From JAZDFP01 sp043801445 (GTDB lineage: Bacteria; Planctomycetota; MHYJ01; JACQXL01), in assembly GCA_043801445.1 (NCBI GenBank), contig JAZDMB010000038.1, positions 1 through 64,000 of the forward strand: 64,000 nucleotides of DNA, in the 5' to 3' direction. Shown piece by piece: positions 17,525-26,089 of the stretch (position 1 is its first letter; each line of letters begins with the position of its first letter). Position numbers and translations under genes: made by a program. The notes below the pieces were generated by a model. It ran no database searches. It was not told the origin of the DNA and worked only from the letters and a program-made list of their open reading frames with translations.

Positions 17525-19123
17525 TCAATGGGATAGCAATATTTCATAGAAATGCGAAATTGATTTATCGGGATTTTCCTGGTCATATGGTATAATTATA
17601 TCTGACTTGCCATCATTATTTATATCCGAAATATAAGATTTTCCTGCTAGTTTGAATTTCTTATTAACAGATAGCAAATCTATTGATGCCGATAAAGATC
17701 TGCTGAATATTTGAGATTTATCACCTAAATATATTTCAAGACTTCCATCTTTTACTCCGGAAATTAATAGGTCTTTAATTCCATCTCCGTTAAAATCACC
17801 TTCTAAATTCCAGAGATGGGGAATTTGAATCTTGATTTCAGAGCGTTTCCCGACAAGCAGAGGTCCAGCGTATGAAAAGGAAAATGGTAATTTCATGGTG
17901 CGTATATAATCCGGACTTTTAGGGTAAGGTGAGGTTGATGTGTTTTGTGTCGGACGAGCTAAATATACCGCTATTTCCCATTCAAGCATCTGTCCCAGAA
18001 TCGCCTGTAGGCCACCCATTATTCCTAACTTATTCATCTGAACCAATACTAAATCATTTAATGAATCATTATTTAAATCAATTAAATCGTTTTTTATAAT
18101 CCAACTATTAGTCCTTATTATTTGAGTAGGCGTATTAGAGTAGAGCGTGGGGCTTAGAGCATAAAAATGCTCTATGCTATTTGCTCCATTATTCCTCAAA
18201 GTGCTGTATCGGTTTAAATAGATATAAATTGTTCCGTCATTATTATTAGCACAAATAACATCAGCGCAACTATCATTATTTATATCCTTAATAAGTTGCG
18301 AATCACTTTCTGAAGCATCTAATAAACAACCGATATCTTTAAACTTCTGTTTTTCCTTACCTGCCCTACTGTCAGATTGGTCTGGTTCATTCAGCAGATA
18401 CCCATAAATCTTATTTTGTTTTAGCACAATAAAATCATTGTACTTATCATTATTAAGATCAGCAAAAACAAAATACGGCAGGCTTGCTTCTGTAATTAAC
18501 GGCTCAAAAATACTGCTGTTATTCCAATATATATTAGAGGTCATCGGTAAATGAATTTCTTCTGCCTGATAAGTATCGTTAACCAAAAAAAATTTATTGG
18601 TATCAGGTATAACCATCATACTTTTGTCCTTATCTAAATTAAAAATGAAGTTTTTATGAAGTGGCACATCAAAAACCTCATCCCTGAAAATAGTTGAAGT
18701 GGGGAATAATAAAGTAGAAGTAATGGGCTGGAGCTTTTTGCCTGATATATTTAATTCTATCGGTAATGAACTAATACCTTTGGAACTAACGTAAATAAGA
18801 CCTTGTTTATTTACAATGCCAAACATACAAACATCATCCGGCAGGTGATAAATTGAATTTTGTATGAGACTTTCCCCTGTTGATGACTGCAGAACATATA
18901 TAATTAGATCTCTATTTTGTTGGAACAAGATTTCCTGTATACCGTCATTGTTAAGGTCTTTTAGAATAACATCATTAACCGTCCCTTTTATTTCGATACT
19001 CTGCTGACTAAATTGCGACGGAATCTTCTCGGCATACAGACCAGCTCCGATGTTAACGTCGGGGTCAGATAGGAATATACTGCTAATAAATACGATTAAT
19101 AGGAAAAGTTTATGTTCTTTCAT
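17525..19123 (-). CDS. Secreted FG-GAP/VCBS repeat protein
   Basis: About 532 residues from the ATG at 19121-19123, chosen because MKEHKLFLLIVFISSIF makes a normal signal peptide; upstream in-frame codons fall in a dispersed repeat. The body carries six calcium-binding-like motifs: DLNNDGIQEILF, DLNNDKYNDFIV, DINNDSCADVI, DLNNDSLNDLV, DFNGDGIKDLL and DINNDGKSDII. These are the hallmark of integrin-like FG-GAP beta-propellers on exported proteins. Ligand unknown. It is divergently placed from the recombinase gene. Confidence 0.8.
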   Translation of the reverse strand: MKEHKLFLLIVFISSIFLSDPDVNIGAGLYAEKIPSQFSQQSIEIKGTVNDVILKDLNNDGIQEILFQQNRDLIIYVLQSSTGESLIQNSIYHLPDDVCMFGIVNKQGLIYVSSKGISSLPIELNISGKKLQPITSTLLFPTSTIFRDEVFDVPLHKNFIFNLDKDKSMMVIPDTNKFFLVNDTYQAEEIHLPMTSNIYWNNSSIFEPLITEASLPYFVFADLNNDKYNDFIVLKQNKIYGYLLNEPDQSDSRAGKEKQKFKDIGCLLDASESDSQLIKDINNDSCADVICANNNDGTIYIYLNRYSTLRNNGANSIEHFYALSPTLYSNTPTQIIRTNSWIIKNDLIDLNNDSLNDLVLVQMNKLGIMGGLQAILGQMLEWEIAVYLARPTQNTSTSPYPKSPDYIRTMKLPFSFSYAGPLLVGKRSEIKIQIPHLWNLEGDFNGDGIKDLLISGVKDGSLEIYLGDKSQIFSRSLSASIDLLSVNKKFKLAGKSYISDINNDGKSDIIIPYDQENPDKSISHFYEILLSH

Positions 19124-19180
19124 TGTAATCATCATATTACTAATTAATTTGTAATTTGACAAGTAAACTTTGTAACTTCT

Positions 19181-19272
19181 GCCACGAAGGCATAAAGACA
19201 CGAATAGGAAGTACTTTAGTACTAAGTACTCTAGTATTATTTTGGTGTTTTAGTGTCTTGTCTCTATGGGCT
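19181..19272. repeat. Dispersed GCCACGAAG-type inverted repeat
   Basis: GCCACGAAGGCATAAAGACAC at the left pairs imperfectly with TTTAGTGTCTTGTCTCTATGG at the right. The middle carries AGTACTTTAGTACTAAGTACT, itself palindromic. It lies in the divergent gap between the FG-GAP and recombinase genes, and is the same class as the repeat at 61511-61574. Confidence 0.5.
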
Positions 19273-19392
19273 ATCCAAGGGCTACAACGGGATCCCGACA
19301 GACTGTGTCGGGAGTGGCAAATTTTATTTATGCTCGTAGGGTATACTTTCCTAATCCTCAACCTTCCCGTCTATTCTGCCGATAAAATAATT

Positions 19393-20463
19393 ATGTCTAA
19401 TAATGATTATATTAAACAATTTTTGGATTATATTACTTCTGTTCGGAATTATTCTCCGGAAACAACCCGCTCTTATCGTCACGACCTGTTGCAGTTCAAT
19501 CGTTTTCTGGAAACCGAATTCTCTTGCCCCGTTAGAAAGAGCACGAATGAGGATGAAGTTCTAAGTGATAAATTAAAACATAATAGGGTGCTTTCTAACG
19601 GGCTGGGAAGCCTTCACACCCCTGCGGGGTGCAAGTCAAATGTTGCTACTGCTCCTACTGATTTTTCCCAGATAACCAATCTGGTCATCCGTTCATATTT
19701 GGTATTTTTGAAACAGCAGAATTATCAAAAAACATCGTTGGCTCTTAAGGTTGCCACGCTCAAGTCATTCTTTAAGTTTCTTAATCAGAAAAGAATCATC
19801 GAAAATAATCCGCTTGTCCTGATACGTTCACCGAGAATTGATAAAAGACTCCCTGACTTTCTGACCGAGTCTGAGACGAAAGATATGATTGCCCAGCCTC
19901 GTACACATCCTCCGCAATTTCGCCCTAATGAGGGGAAATTAATATCGTTGCGGGACACGGTTATTTTAGAATTGCTTTACAGTTGCGGTCTGCGGGTTTC
20001 TGAATTAGTGCGATTGAGAATCAGAGATATTGACTTCAATTCATCTATTGCCCACATTTATGGTAAGGGTAGACAGGAAAGACTGGTCCCGATAGGTAGT
20101 TATGCTCTTCAATCCATAGGAAATTATCTTGAGGCAAGAACAAAAGAAAGTAAAAACATTGAACAAAGTTCTTGTTTATTCCTCAATCGTTTCGGCAAAC
20201 CTCTATCAGACCGCAGTGTGCGTAATGAAATTGCCCGCTACCGTATCAGTACAGGATTAACCAGTAAAAGAATCTCTCCTCACACATTCAGGCATACCTT
20301 TGCCACACATATGTTAGACCGCGGCGCTGATTTACGCAGTGTCCAGGAACTACTGGGTCACAAAAATATCTCTACCACCCAGATTTATACCCATGTTACG
20401 ACCAATCGTCTCAAGGAAATCTATAACAATGCTCATCCCCGGGCGCGCAAATCTAAATTATAG
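19393..20463 (+). CDS. XerC/XerD-family tyrosine recombinase with an in-frame insertion
   Basis: 356 residues from the ATG at 19393, chosen because SNNDYIKQFLDYI begins the core-binding domain and upstream codons translate repeats. The catalytic set is complete: Arg in SCGLRVSEL, Lys region in YGKGRQERLVPI, HTFRHTF, LGHKNIS and the nucleophile Tyr in QIYTHV. This family resolves chromosome dimers at dif; XerC and XerD cannot be told apart here. Between FNRFLETEF and SQITNLVIRSYL, normally a short loop, about 48 residues are inserted, encoded by a family A palindrome and a CACCCC/GGGGTG palindrome. Confidence 0.9.
   Translation: MSNNDYIKQFLDYITSVRNYSPETTRSYRHDLLQFNRFLETEFSCPVRKSTNEDEVLSDKLKHNRVLSNGLGSLHTPAGCKSNVATAPTDFSQITNLVIRSYLVFLKQQNYQKTSLALKVATLKSFFKFLNQKRIIENNPLVLIRSPRIDKRLPDFLTESETKDMIAQPRTHPPQFRPNEGKLISLRDTVILELLYSCGLRVSELVRLRIRDIDFNSSIAHIYGKGRQERLVPIGSYALQSIGNYLEARTKESKNIEQSSCLFLNRFGKPLSDRSVRNEIARYRISTGLTSKRISPHTFRHTFATHMLDRGADLRSVQELLGHKNISTTQIYTHVTTNRLKEIYNNAHPRARKSKL
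19527..19603. repeat. Palindromic element family A, copy in the Xer gene
   Basis: CCCGTTAGAAAG-AGCAC (19528-19544) and GTGCTTTCTAACGGG (to about 19603) are near-perfect reverse complements enclosing an AT-rich core with AGTGATAAATTAAAACAT. It is read as PVRKST, SDKLKHN and LSNG, the same frame as in gspJ. A second palindrome, CACCCCTGCGGGGTG (19615-19630), follows at once. Confidence 0.9.
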
Positions 20464-20464
20464 C

Positions 20465-20572
20465 AACCACAGATACACACGGATAAACACGGATTTTTTA
20501 ATATCTGTGTTAATCAAAACTAAGGATAAACTTAGATTAATTATCTGTGTCCATCTGTGTTAATCTGTGGTT
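20465..20572. repeat. Long inverted repeat of CCACAGAT/ACACGGAT units
   Basis: The left end has CCACAGATACACACGGAT then AAACACGGAT; the right end is the imperfect reverse complement, ending TTAATCTGTGGT. The arms are made of sub-repeats about 10-11 bases apart. It lies between the convergent recombinase and DUF401 genes. It is the same family as 34871-34960 and the half copy near 24807. Confidence 0.75.
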
Positions 20573-20610
20573 TCGAAGTTTTCTTGCGTACGGGCGTTAA
20601 ATCTTGGTGT

Positions 20611-21861
20611 TTATTTTAAGAAAAAGTATAACCAGCATATCGCAATTGCACTAATAAAAACGATTAACACAATCGGCACAAGATACTTATATACTTTCAT
20701 TAGTGATGACTTATAGTATTGATTGGTTAGAATCAAGCATAGATGAAGCGGCGAGAGCATAATGCCGCTGATTCCTGAAACATAAGCCAGCATAGCCATA
20801 GGCAGAATATCCATCCCGTTCGGAATAATGGTGGTAAAGATTATCGGAAATGTTATTCCCACGAATGCCACAGTCATACCAGTCAGCAACCCCACAATCA
20901 AAGGCAATAATATGACGGATAACATCATATAGATAAATGGTATCTGATTACCCTGACCGTTATTGAAGAATTTACTGAGGTCTGTGGTTAATGTGCTGGA
21001 TTGGAGGATTCCGCTAAAAACCATTACGCTTATGACGATAAATATCATTTGATAAACATGCACCTTGGCAAAGATAACTTTCAAAATACTCTTTAATCCT
21101 AATTGCCTTTTAATCAGAGCCGTTAAAATAATCCATTCCAGACTAATCAAAAGAGAGATAAGCATAGGCAGGCGAACTGCCAGAAACGAAATGATAATAA
21201 TACCTATGGGGAGAAGCAGATAACCCATTTTGATTAGCCCCCGGAAATTAAATTTATGGCGTGATGATGTATTTATTATCTTTATGCCAGGGAAGATAAT
21301 GAGCATTCCGCTGATGAACGAAATAATAATAAAAGGCGACTGGAAAACAGAAAGAGTATTAAGGTTGACTTTGGCTAATCCGGCAGCCAGCACCAGTCCC
21401 GGATATAAGGGCCAGGCATATTCCCAGATGTGCCTGAACCAATAATTAATCAGTGTTTTCTTATGGGCCGGAATGGATTCATCGCCTACGCCATCCATCA
21501 ACGGCGCCGTGAATAATGCGCCGCCTGGCATCGGTAATAAACCAACCACTACCGGCAAAATCGTATAGGTCAGACGATGTAATCCGAAAGTTTCTACTAT
21601 TAATTTGCTTAAGGCGGTTAATTGGCCCGATTCCTGAAGCAACTCCGAGAAAATCAGGATGACTCCGACAATCCCGACCAACGAAACAGTTTCTCCGGCA
21701 CGCAAAGCGCCAACCACAGAATCTCCTATTCCCCGGATACTAAGATTAAACCATATCCCTAATAGAAAACCTGTAATAAGAATAGAAATACTGAAAGGAA
21801 TCTTCAGGCGGAGCAATAACACTATTAATAAAAACAGCAAACTGATTTTTAATATTACCAT
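20611..21861 (-). CDS. DUF401 family integral membrane permease-like protein
   Basis: 416 residues, almost entirely hydrophobic with about 10-11 predicted helices. The signature LLPMPGGALFTAPLMDGVG followed by NYWFRHIWEYAWPLYPG is characteristic of DUF401 proteins, which belong to the ion-transporter clan with GntP- and CitM-like permeases. Substrate unknown. The family is common in anaerobic bacteria and archaea. It starts at 21861; no strong ribosome site is seen. A long gap with a repeat array lies upstream of its start. Confidence 0.82.
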   Translation of the reverse strand: MVILKISLLFLLIVLLLRLKIPFSISILITGFLLGIWFNLSIRGIGDSVVGALRAGETVSLVGIVGVILIFSELLQESGQLTALSKLIVETFGLHRLTYTILPVVVGLLPMPGGALFTAPLMDGVGDESIPAHKKTLINYWFRHIWEYAWPLYPGLVLAAGLAKVNLNTLSVFQSPFIIISFISGMLIIFPGIKIINTSSRHKFNFRGLIKMGYLLLPIGIIIISFLAVRLPMLISLLISLEWIILTALIKRQLGLKSILKVIFAKVHVYQMIFIVISVMVFSGILQSSTLTTDLSKFFNNGQGNQIPFIYMMLSVILLPLIVGLLTGMTVAFVGITFPIIFTTIIPNGMDILPMAMLAYVSGISGIMLSPLHLCLILTNQYYKSSLMKVYKYLVPIVLIVFISAIAICWLYFFLK

Positions 21862-22690
21862 CTTATTCCAATAAACCGATTAATATTTTGTTTAATCCGC
21901 TAACTCAGTTTACTTATTTTTCTAATTTGGTCAAATTAATCATATAGTGTAACAAGGTCATATTCTGAATATCCCGTTAGGGATGTTTGATATTCTAATC
22001 GGAATCAGTTATATCAAATATAATGGGGCGCTGATTTGTCCAGCTTTCAGCAGGGCAAATACGCAGATTAATAGGATACGGGATAACATAAACTTTTTAG
22101 TATAGAGATAAAGATTTAGCCTTGAAAATAGTTTATGGTTCGACAAGCTCGCCATTAAGTTCAATCCCGAGCCTGCCGAGGGATAAAAGATAAAAAGTTT
22201 AGGTTTCAATAGAGATTTTCATGAATTCATTGTTTATAACCGTTTGATATTATTATAGTTATAATACAGTGATAATTCAGGCGGTGGAGGGTAGGGTATT
22301 CTCCCATACCCAACAATTACAAATAGTGCACCATTGAGTGAGTATTACTTACTATTCTACCTAATAATAAAACTTATTCCAGTTAGTGCGTTTGAATATG
22401 CCTCGTAATAGTAAGTCTCTTACCGGACGGTGTCAGGGAGTGTCCCAGGTAATTGCAGTAGTATGCCTGTCAATGCGTCTTGATATGCGATAGCCGTCCC
22501 CTTAAACGCAAGGTAGTATGCCTTGAAATAGCGGATCCTATTCTTGTAAGTAACGGATAGTATCCTATGAAATAGCAGATGATATACATTTAAGCTAGAG
22601 GAGGTATACTAATAAATCGCTCGTAGCATACTAAGGAAATAAAGTTAAGAAGTTATAATAAAATCGTGTTTTGATATGATGTAAATGGGG
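21862..22690. other. 829-base non-coding gap
   Basis: No gene. 21971-21984 is the perfect hairpin ATCCCGTTAGGGAT. About 22139-22190 holds GTTCGACAAGCTCGCC and CCCGAGCCTGCCGAGGG, palindromic pieces of a common dispersed type. About 22285-22312 is GGGTAGGG followed by CCCATACCC. 22342-22647 is a 22-bp repeat array. The flanking genes both run leftward. Confidence 0.6.
22342..22647. repeat. 22-bp imperfect tandem array, about 14 units (array 3)
   Basis: Units starting near 22342, 22364, 22396, 22418, 22461, 22494, 22516, 22538, 22560, 22582, 22604 and 22626 share a leading GTATGCC/GTATCC/ATATGCC core and an A/G-rich second half (GAAATAGCGGAT). Most spacings are exactly 22; a half unit of 11 occurs at 22483-22493 and a short unit of 10 at 22386-22395. 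It is more diverged than array 1. Confidence 0.75.
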
Positions 22691-24664
22691 TTAGTATACC
22701 CTGATAGGCATTACCACGGTTTGCTTGCCTTCAAGGGCCAAACGACGCTGGAGCCGGAATGCGGTTTCGTTATGCAATAGGTAAGTAAAGATATTCTCAT
22801 TCTTAAAGATTAATTTGCTGACAAAAAAAATAGATCTCGGATATTCCTTATGAATCTGATTGCATATATCTGTCAGGGTTTCAATGGCGCTTACTGATAC
22901 GTCAAATCTGTATTCAGCATAAAAACCGAAGTCATTAGCCATCCTGATATATTTTTTCATATCTTCTTCGGTGTTGTGACGGAGGTTTTCCACTTCGTTA
23001 ATTCCCTTAAACTGTCCGGTATCCAATTCGCCTACGCAAACAAAGACAATTCTTTGAAATATCTTTGGGAATAATTTTTCTATAGAGAAGAAGTTGTGGA
23101 TACCGAATCCATTAAAGCCGCTGACTAGGATCACAGCCGTAGGTTCTTCAGGTGCAATAGTTGCTGGTACTGGTTTAAGATTTTCCAGCCGGGGCATATT
23201 TACCAGGATATCATCTAATCTCTTGAGAGCTTGTTTGGTTGCAACATAGTGTTTTTTGATAAAGAAAGCCACCATAATAAATCCTGAGGTTATTACTAAT
23301 GTCAACCAACCGCCTTCAAAGAATTTGAAACTTATGAGTATTATTAAAACGGTTGAGGTTAGTAAAAATCCAATCAGATTGATAGAAAATTTACCCAGCC
23401 AGTGACTATTTTCTTTTCTGACTTGAATCCAGTGCCGGCACATTCCGAATTGGGAAAGAGAGAATGTAATAAAGACATTGATACTGTATAGAACGATAAG
23501 AAAAGCAACCTGGCCTTTGGTAATAATCATAATGACAATGGAACTAAATCCCATAAAGAGGATACCGTTGGCTACAGTTAGACGTTCACTTAGGTGGGAA
23601 AAGCGTCTGGGCATCCAGTAATCCAAAGACATATTAGCCAGAACCTGAGGACCACCGATAAATCCGGTTTGTGCGGCAACAAACAACAAAGTGCCTTCAG
23701 AAATAAGTGTTAGGATGACTAACCAGCTACCCAAGGGGGTATTCCAAGTTTGGATTATCTTTTCAAATAATGAGGCATTAAGCGTTTTGCCCGGTGTTCT
23801 GGCGATATTAAAAAGGCCATAGAAGATTAATAGACCGCCTGATAGAAGCGCAAGTGAAAGCGCCATATAAATCATTGTTCTTTTGCCGGTCTGCGGTTTC
23901 GGGTCGCGTAAGGTAGGCATGGCATTGCTGACTGCTTCTATACCCGTATAAGTGCCTGCACCGTGGCTATATGATTTCAGGATTATTAAAATCAGCGCCC
24001 AAACTCCGATATTCTGAACCATTCCTTTGGTTTGAGGAATAGTATTAATTAAAAAAGTCGGTAAAGTATTCGTGCTTTGTAACAGTGCCGCACCAACCAT
24101 AATTAGATGTGTAATAATAAAAGCAATAAAAATGGGAAATAGGATGGTGATGGATTCTTTAACACCGCGCAGATTCAGAATCATCAGGATACAAACCATC
24201 AGAATAGAACAGATGAGTTTATAAGATTGTAAATATGGTGGTAAGAAACTGAAGAGAGCATCCATACCGCTGACTACAGAAACGGCAATAGTTAAAATAT
24301 AATCTATAACCAGGGCACTACCGGCGATTACTCCAGCCGAGGGATTTATTAATTTTGTGGCTACAACATAACCACCACCACCAAGAGGAAAAAGTTCTAT
24401 AATCTGGTTGTAAGAAAGAGTGATAATGCCAATGGTTAAAGCTGTAGCGATTGCCAGATAAACCGCCAGAAAACCATTATTAGCAAGGACAACAAACGCT
24501 TCTTCAGGACCGTAGCAGGATGATGTTAGCCCGTCAGCGCCTAAGCCGACCCATGCTAATAATGCAATCAGCGAAATCCGTCGAAAGATTTGAGGGTCAA
24601 AAGGATTTTTCGCTTTACCTATAACAAAAGATTTAATATCTTGCCATTTCATTTCAAGAATCAA
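22691..24664 (-). CDS. APC-superfamily permease with C-terminal cytoplasmic domain
   Basis: 657 residues. Residues about 30-480 form roughly 12 transmembrane helices with the APC pattern (SLIALLAWVGLGADGLTSS, PLGGGGYVVATKLINPSAG, YTGIEAVSNAMPTL). The last 170 residues are soluble and begin TAVILVSGFNGFGIHNFFS. This architecture is found in APC-type amino-acid or potassium transporters with a regulatory tail; the substrate is not known. It stands alone, downstream of a repeat-rich gap of 190 bases on one side and the 22-bp array on the other. Confidence 0.82.
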   Translation of the reverse strand: MILEMKWQDIKSFVIGKAKNPFDPQIFRRISLIALLAWVGLGADGLTSSCYGPEEAFVVLANNGFLAVYLAIATALTIGIITLSYNQIIELFPLGGGGYVVATKLINPSAGVIAGSALVIDYILTIAVSVVSGMDALFSFLPPYLQSYKLICSILMVCILMILNLRGVKESITILFPIFIAFIITHLIMVGAALLQSTNTLPTFLINTIPQTKGMVQNIGVWALILIILKSYSHGAGTYTGIEAVSNAMPTLRDPKPQTGKRTMIYMALSLALLSGGLLIFYGLFNIARTPGKTLNASLFEKIIQTWNTPLGSWLVILTLISEGTLLFVAAQTGFIGGPQVLANMSLDYWMPRRFSHLSERLTVANGILFMGFSSIVIMIITKGQVAFLIVLYSINVFITFSLSQFGMCRHWIQVRKENSHWLGKFSINLIGFLLTSTVLIILISFKFFEGGWLTLVITSGFIMVAFFIKKHYVATKQALKRLDDILVNMPRLENLKPVPATIAPEEPTAVILVSGFNGFGIHNFFSIEKLFPKIFQRIVFVCVGELDTGQFKGINEVENLRHNTEEDMKKYIRMANDFGFYAEYRFDVSVSAIETLTDICNQIHKEYPRSIFFVSKLIFKNENIFTYLLHNETAFRLQRRLALEGKQTVVMPIRVY

Positions 24665-24669
24665 AATAG

Positions 24670-24735
24670 TAAGCGGATTAAGCGGATTTATCGGATTAAA
24701 CGGAAATCCGCCTTATCCGTTCAATTCGTTTAACA
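24670..24735. repeat. Inverted repeat of AAGCGGATTA units
   Basis: AAGCGGATTAAGCGGATTTA and the facing TCCGCCTTATCCGTTCAATT form an imperfect inverted repeat of roughly 10-base sub-repeats. A half copy of the CCACAGATTACACAGATT type follows at about 24807-24850. It lies upstream of the permease start. The same family is at 37501-37590. Confidence 0.6.
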
Positions 24736-24856
24736 GGTTGGGTAGGTTAACTAAATATAATGTATAAATTGGGAGTTTTAGTCAACAAAATCAGAATTCA
24801 ATTTAAGCCACAGATTACACAGATTAAATCTATAAAATCCTTGGCTCCGTGTTGTT

Positions 24857-26089
24857 CTATTTGTTGTCTTTAGGATTTTCTTCAGTTGGTTGATTAGAAC
24901 CATCGGTTCCCGTTGTGACTCTTTTGAGGGTAGGAGTAGCTCTTTTTAAGAAAAGAATGGCAAAGCAGGTATCAACCATCATTTCGCTGAATCTGTCATC
25001 TGCACCTTGGTTCCATGCGCCGCCCTTCTGTTGATTTTTAACGAGATAGACTGAACCGCTTTGATACCAATTACAATCTCCTATTTTTTCCGTATCCAGT
25101 ATTGCTCCGACCCGTTCTAAACCGTAGATATAATAATATTGCCACCAGTCAGGCATATCAAAGAATAATGCGCCTGGATTAGTGCTGAATGTTATATTTT
25201 TGGCTAACCAGTCGAGTCCTTTCTGGATTGCCGGGTCATTTTTATAATCTTCTTTCAGATAACATTTTGCAATAGTTAAACTTACGACACCGGCTACTGT
25301 CATACTCCCATAAGAAGCGGGATTATTCATTACGTCTCTCTTGCTGGAATATGACCACCCTCCATCCGGTAATTGGTCTTTCACTAAAAAATCAGTAACG
25401 TCCTTCCATGTTTCCTGTGGGATGGTAATGCCGCAACGGGCAGCAGCACGTAAACCTAATAATGCATAATGGGTATTGGAATTATCACCGTCGTTAGGCC
25501 TTTGGTTATTATTACGTTTTATTTCAAATCCTTTTGTTGGCGGAGTAATCCTCTTTTTAATGTCACCCGTGCCGCCGGTAATGACTTCTATTATTTCCGG
25601 CGTTCCGGTAGGAACAGGATGCTCATCTTTTCCTTTTTTATAAGTGGTATCATAGCTCCATTGTCCATTAAGTGCCTGATAATTGACAAGTGCTTGAGCG
25701 CATTCGGCAATCTGTTCTTGATATTTTTCCCGGTCAATTAGTTCTAAAACCATAGCTTTCAAAGCCACATTATATGTGGCAGCAAGCGGTTCATTTATCA
25801 TTAGGTCTATCCAGTTTTTCAATATCGGGTCTTTCAAATCTACGCCTGCATGAATCAGGGTAAGGACAACAAGTTCTATTGTTTTCGTTCCTCGTCCGAA
25901 TTTCTTTTTCATTAGATAATCAACAGCTTTTTTAACCGCTTCATCAATCTGTTTTTGGTCTACACTTCCGGTAGGAGGAGGCGGAACTTTATGTTGAGGC
26001 GGTGTTTTATCTTTGGCAGATGAGTTAGATGATATGAAAACAATAGAGAATAAAATTATGATAGCTATAAATAAATATGTCTTCTTCAT
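24857..26089 (-). CDS. Secreted alpha/alpha-toroid (prenyltransferase/squalene-oxidase repeat) protein
   Basis: 410 residues. A signal peptide (KKTYLFIAIIILFSIVFISS) is followed by a Pro-rich linker and an alpha/alpha toroid with repeats such as LPDGGWSYSS, HYALLGLRAAARCG and DWLAKNI. This fold is shared by terpene cyclases and prenyltransferases, but acidic DxDD-type catalytic motifs were not recognised. Export and lack of pathway neighbours argue for a structural or binding role. Its ATG overlaps the stop of the upstream peptidase gene by four bases, so the two are probably coupled. A paralogous domain ends the protein at 58165. Confidence 0.8.
   Translation of the reverse strand: MKKTYLFIAIIILFSIVFISSNSSAKDKTPPQHKVPPPPTGSVDQKQIDEAVKKAVDYLMKKKFGRGTKTIELVVLTLIHAGVDLKDPILKNWIDLMINEPLAATYNVALKAMVLELIDREKYQEQIAECAQALVNYQALNGQWSYDTTYKKGKDEHPVPTGTPEIIEVITGGTGDIKKRITPPTKGFEIKRNNNQRPNDGDNSNTHYALLGLRAAARCGITIPQETWKDVTDFLVKDQLPDGGWSYSSKRDVMNNPASYGSMTVAGVVSLTIAKCYLKEDYKNDPAIQKGLDWLAKNITFSTNPGALFFDMPDWWQYYYIYGLERVGAILDTEKIGDCNWYQSGSVYLVKNQQKGGAWNQGADDRFSEMMVDTCFAILFLKRATPTLKRVTTGTDGSNQPTEENPKDNK

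Noticed and set aside
19156..19392. N-terminal extension of the Xer recombinase
   Set aside because: The frame is open, but the codons cover a dispersed repeat and a palindrome, and the domain begins at the ATG at 19393.
22009..22209. Small gene in the gap before array 3
   Set aside because: It translates dispersed palindromes (GTTCGACAAGCTCGCC type), with no start signal.
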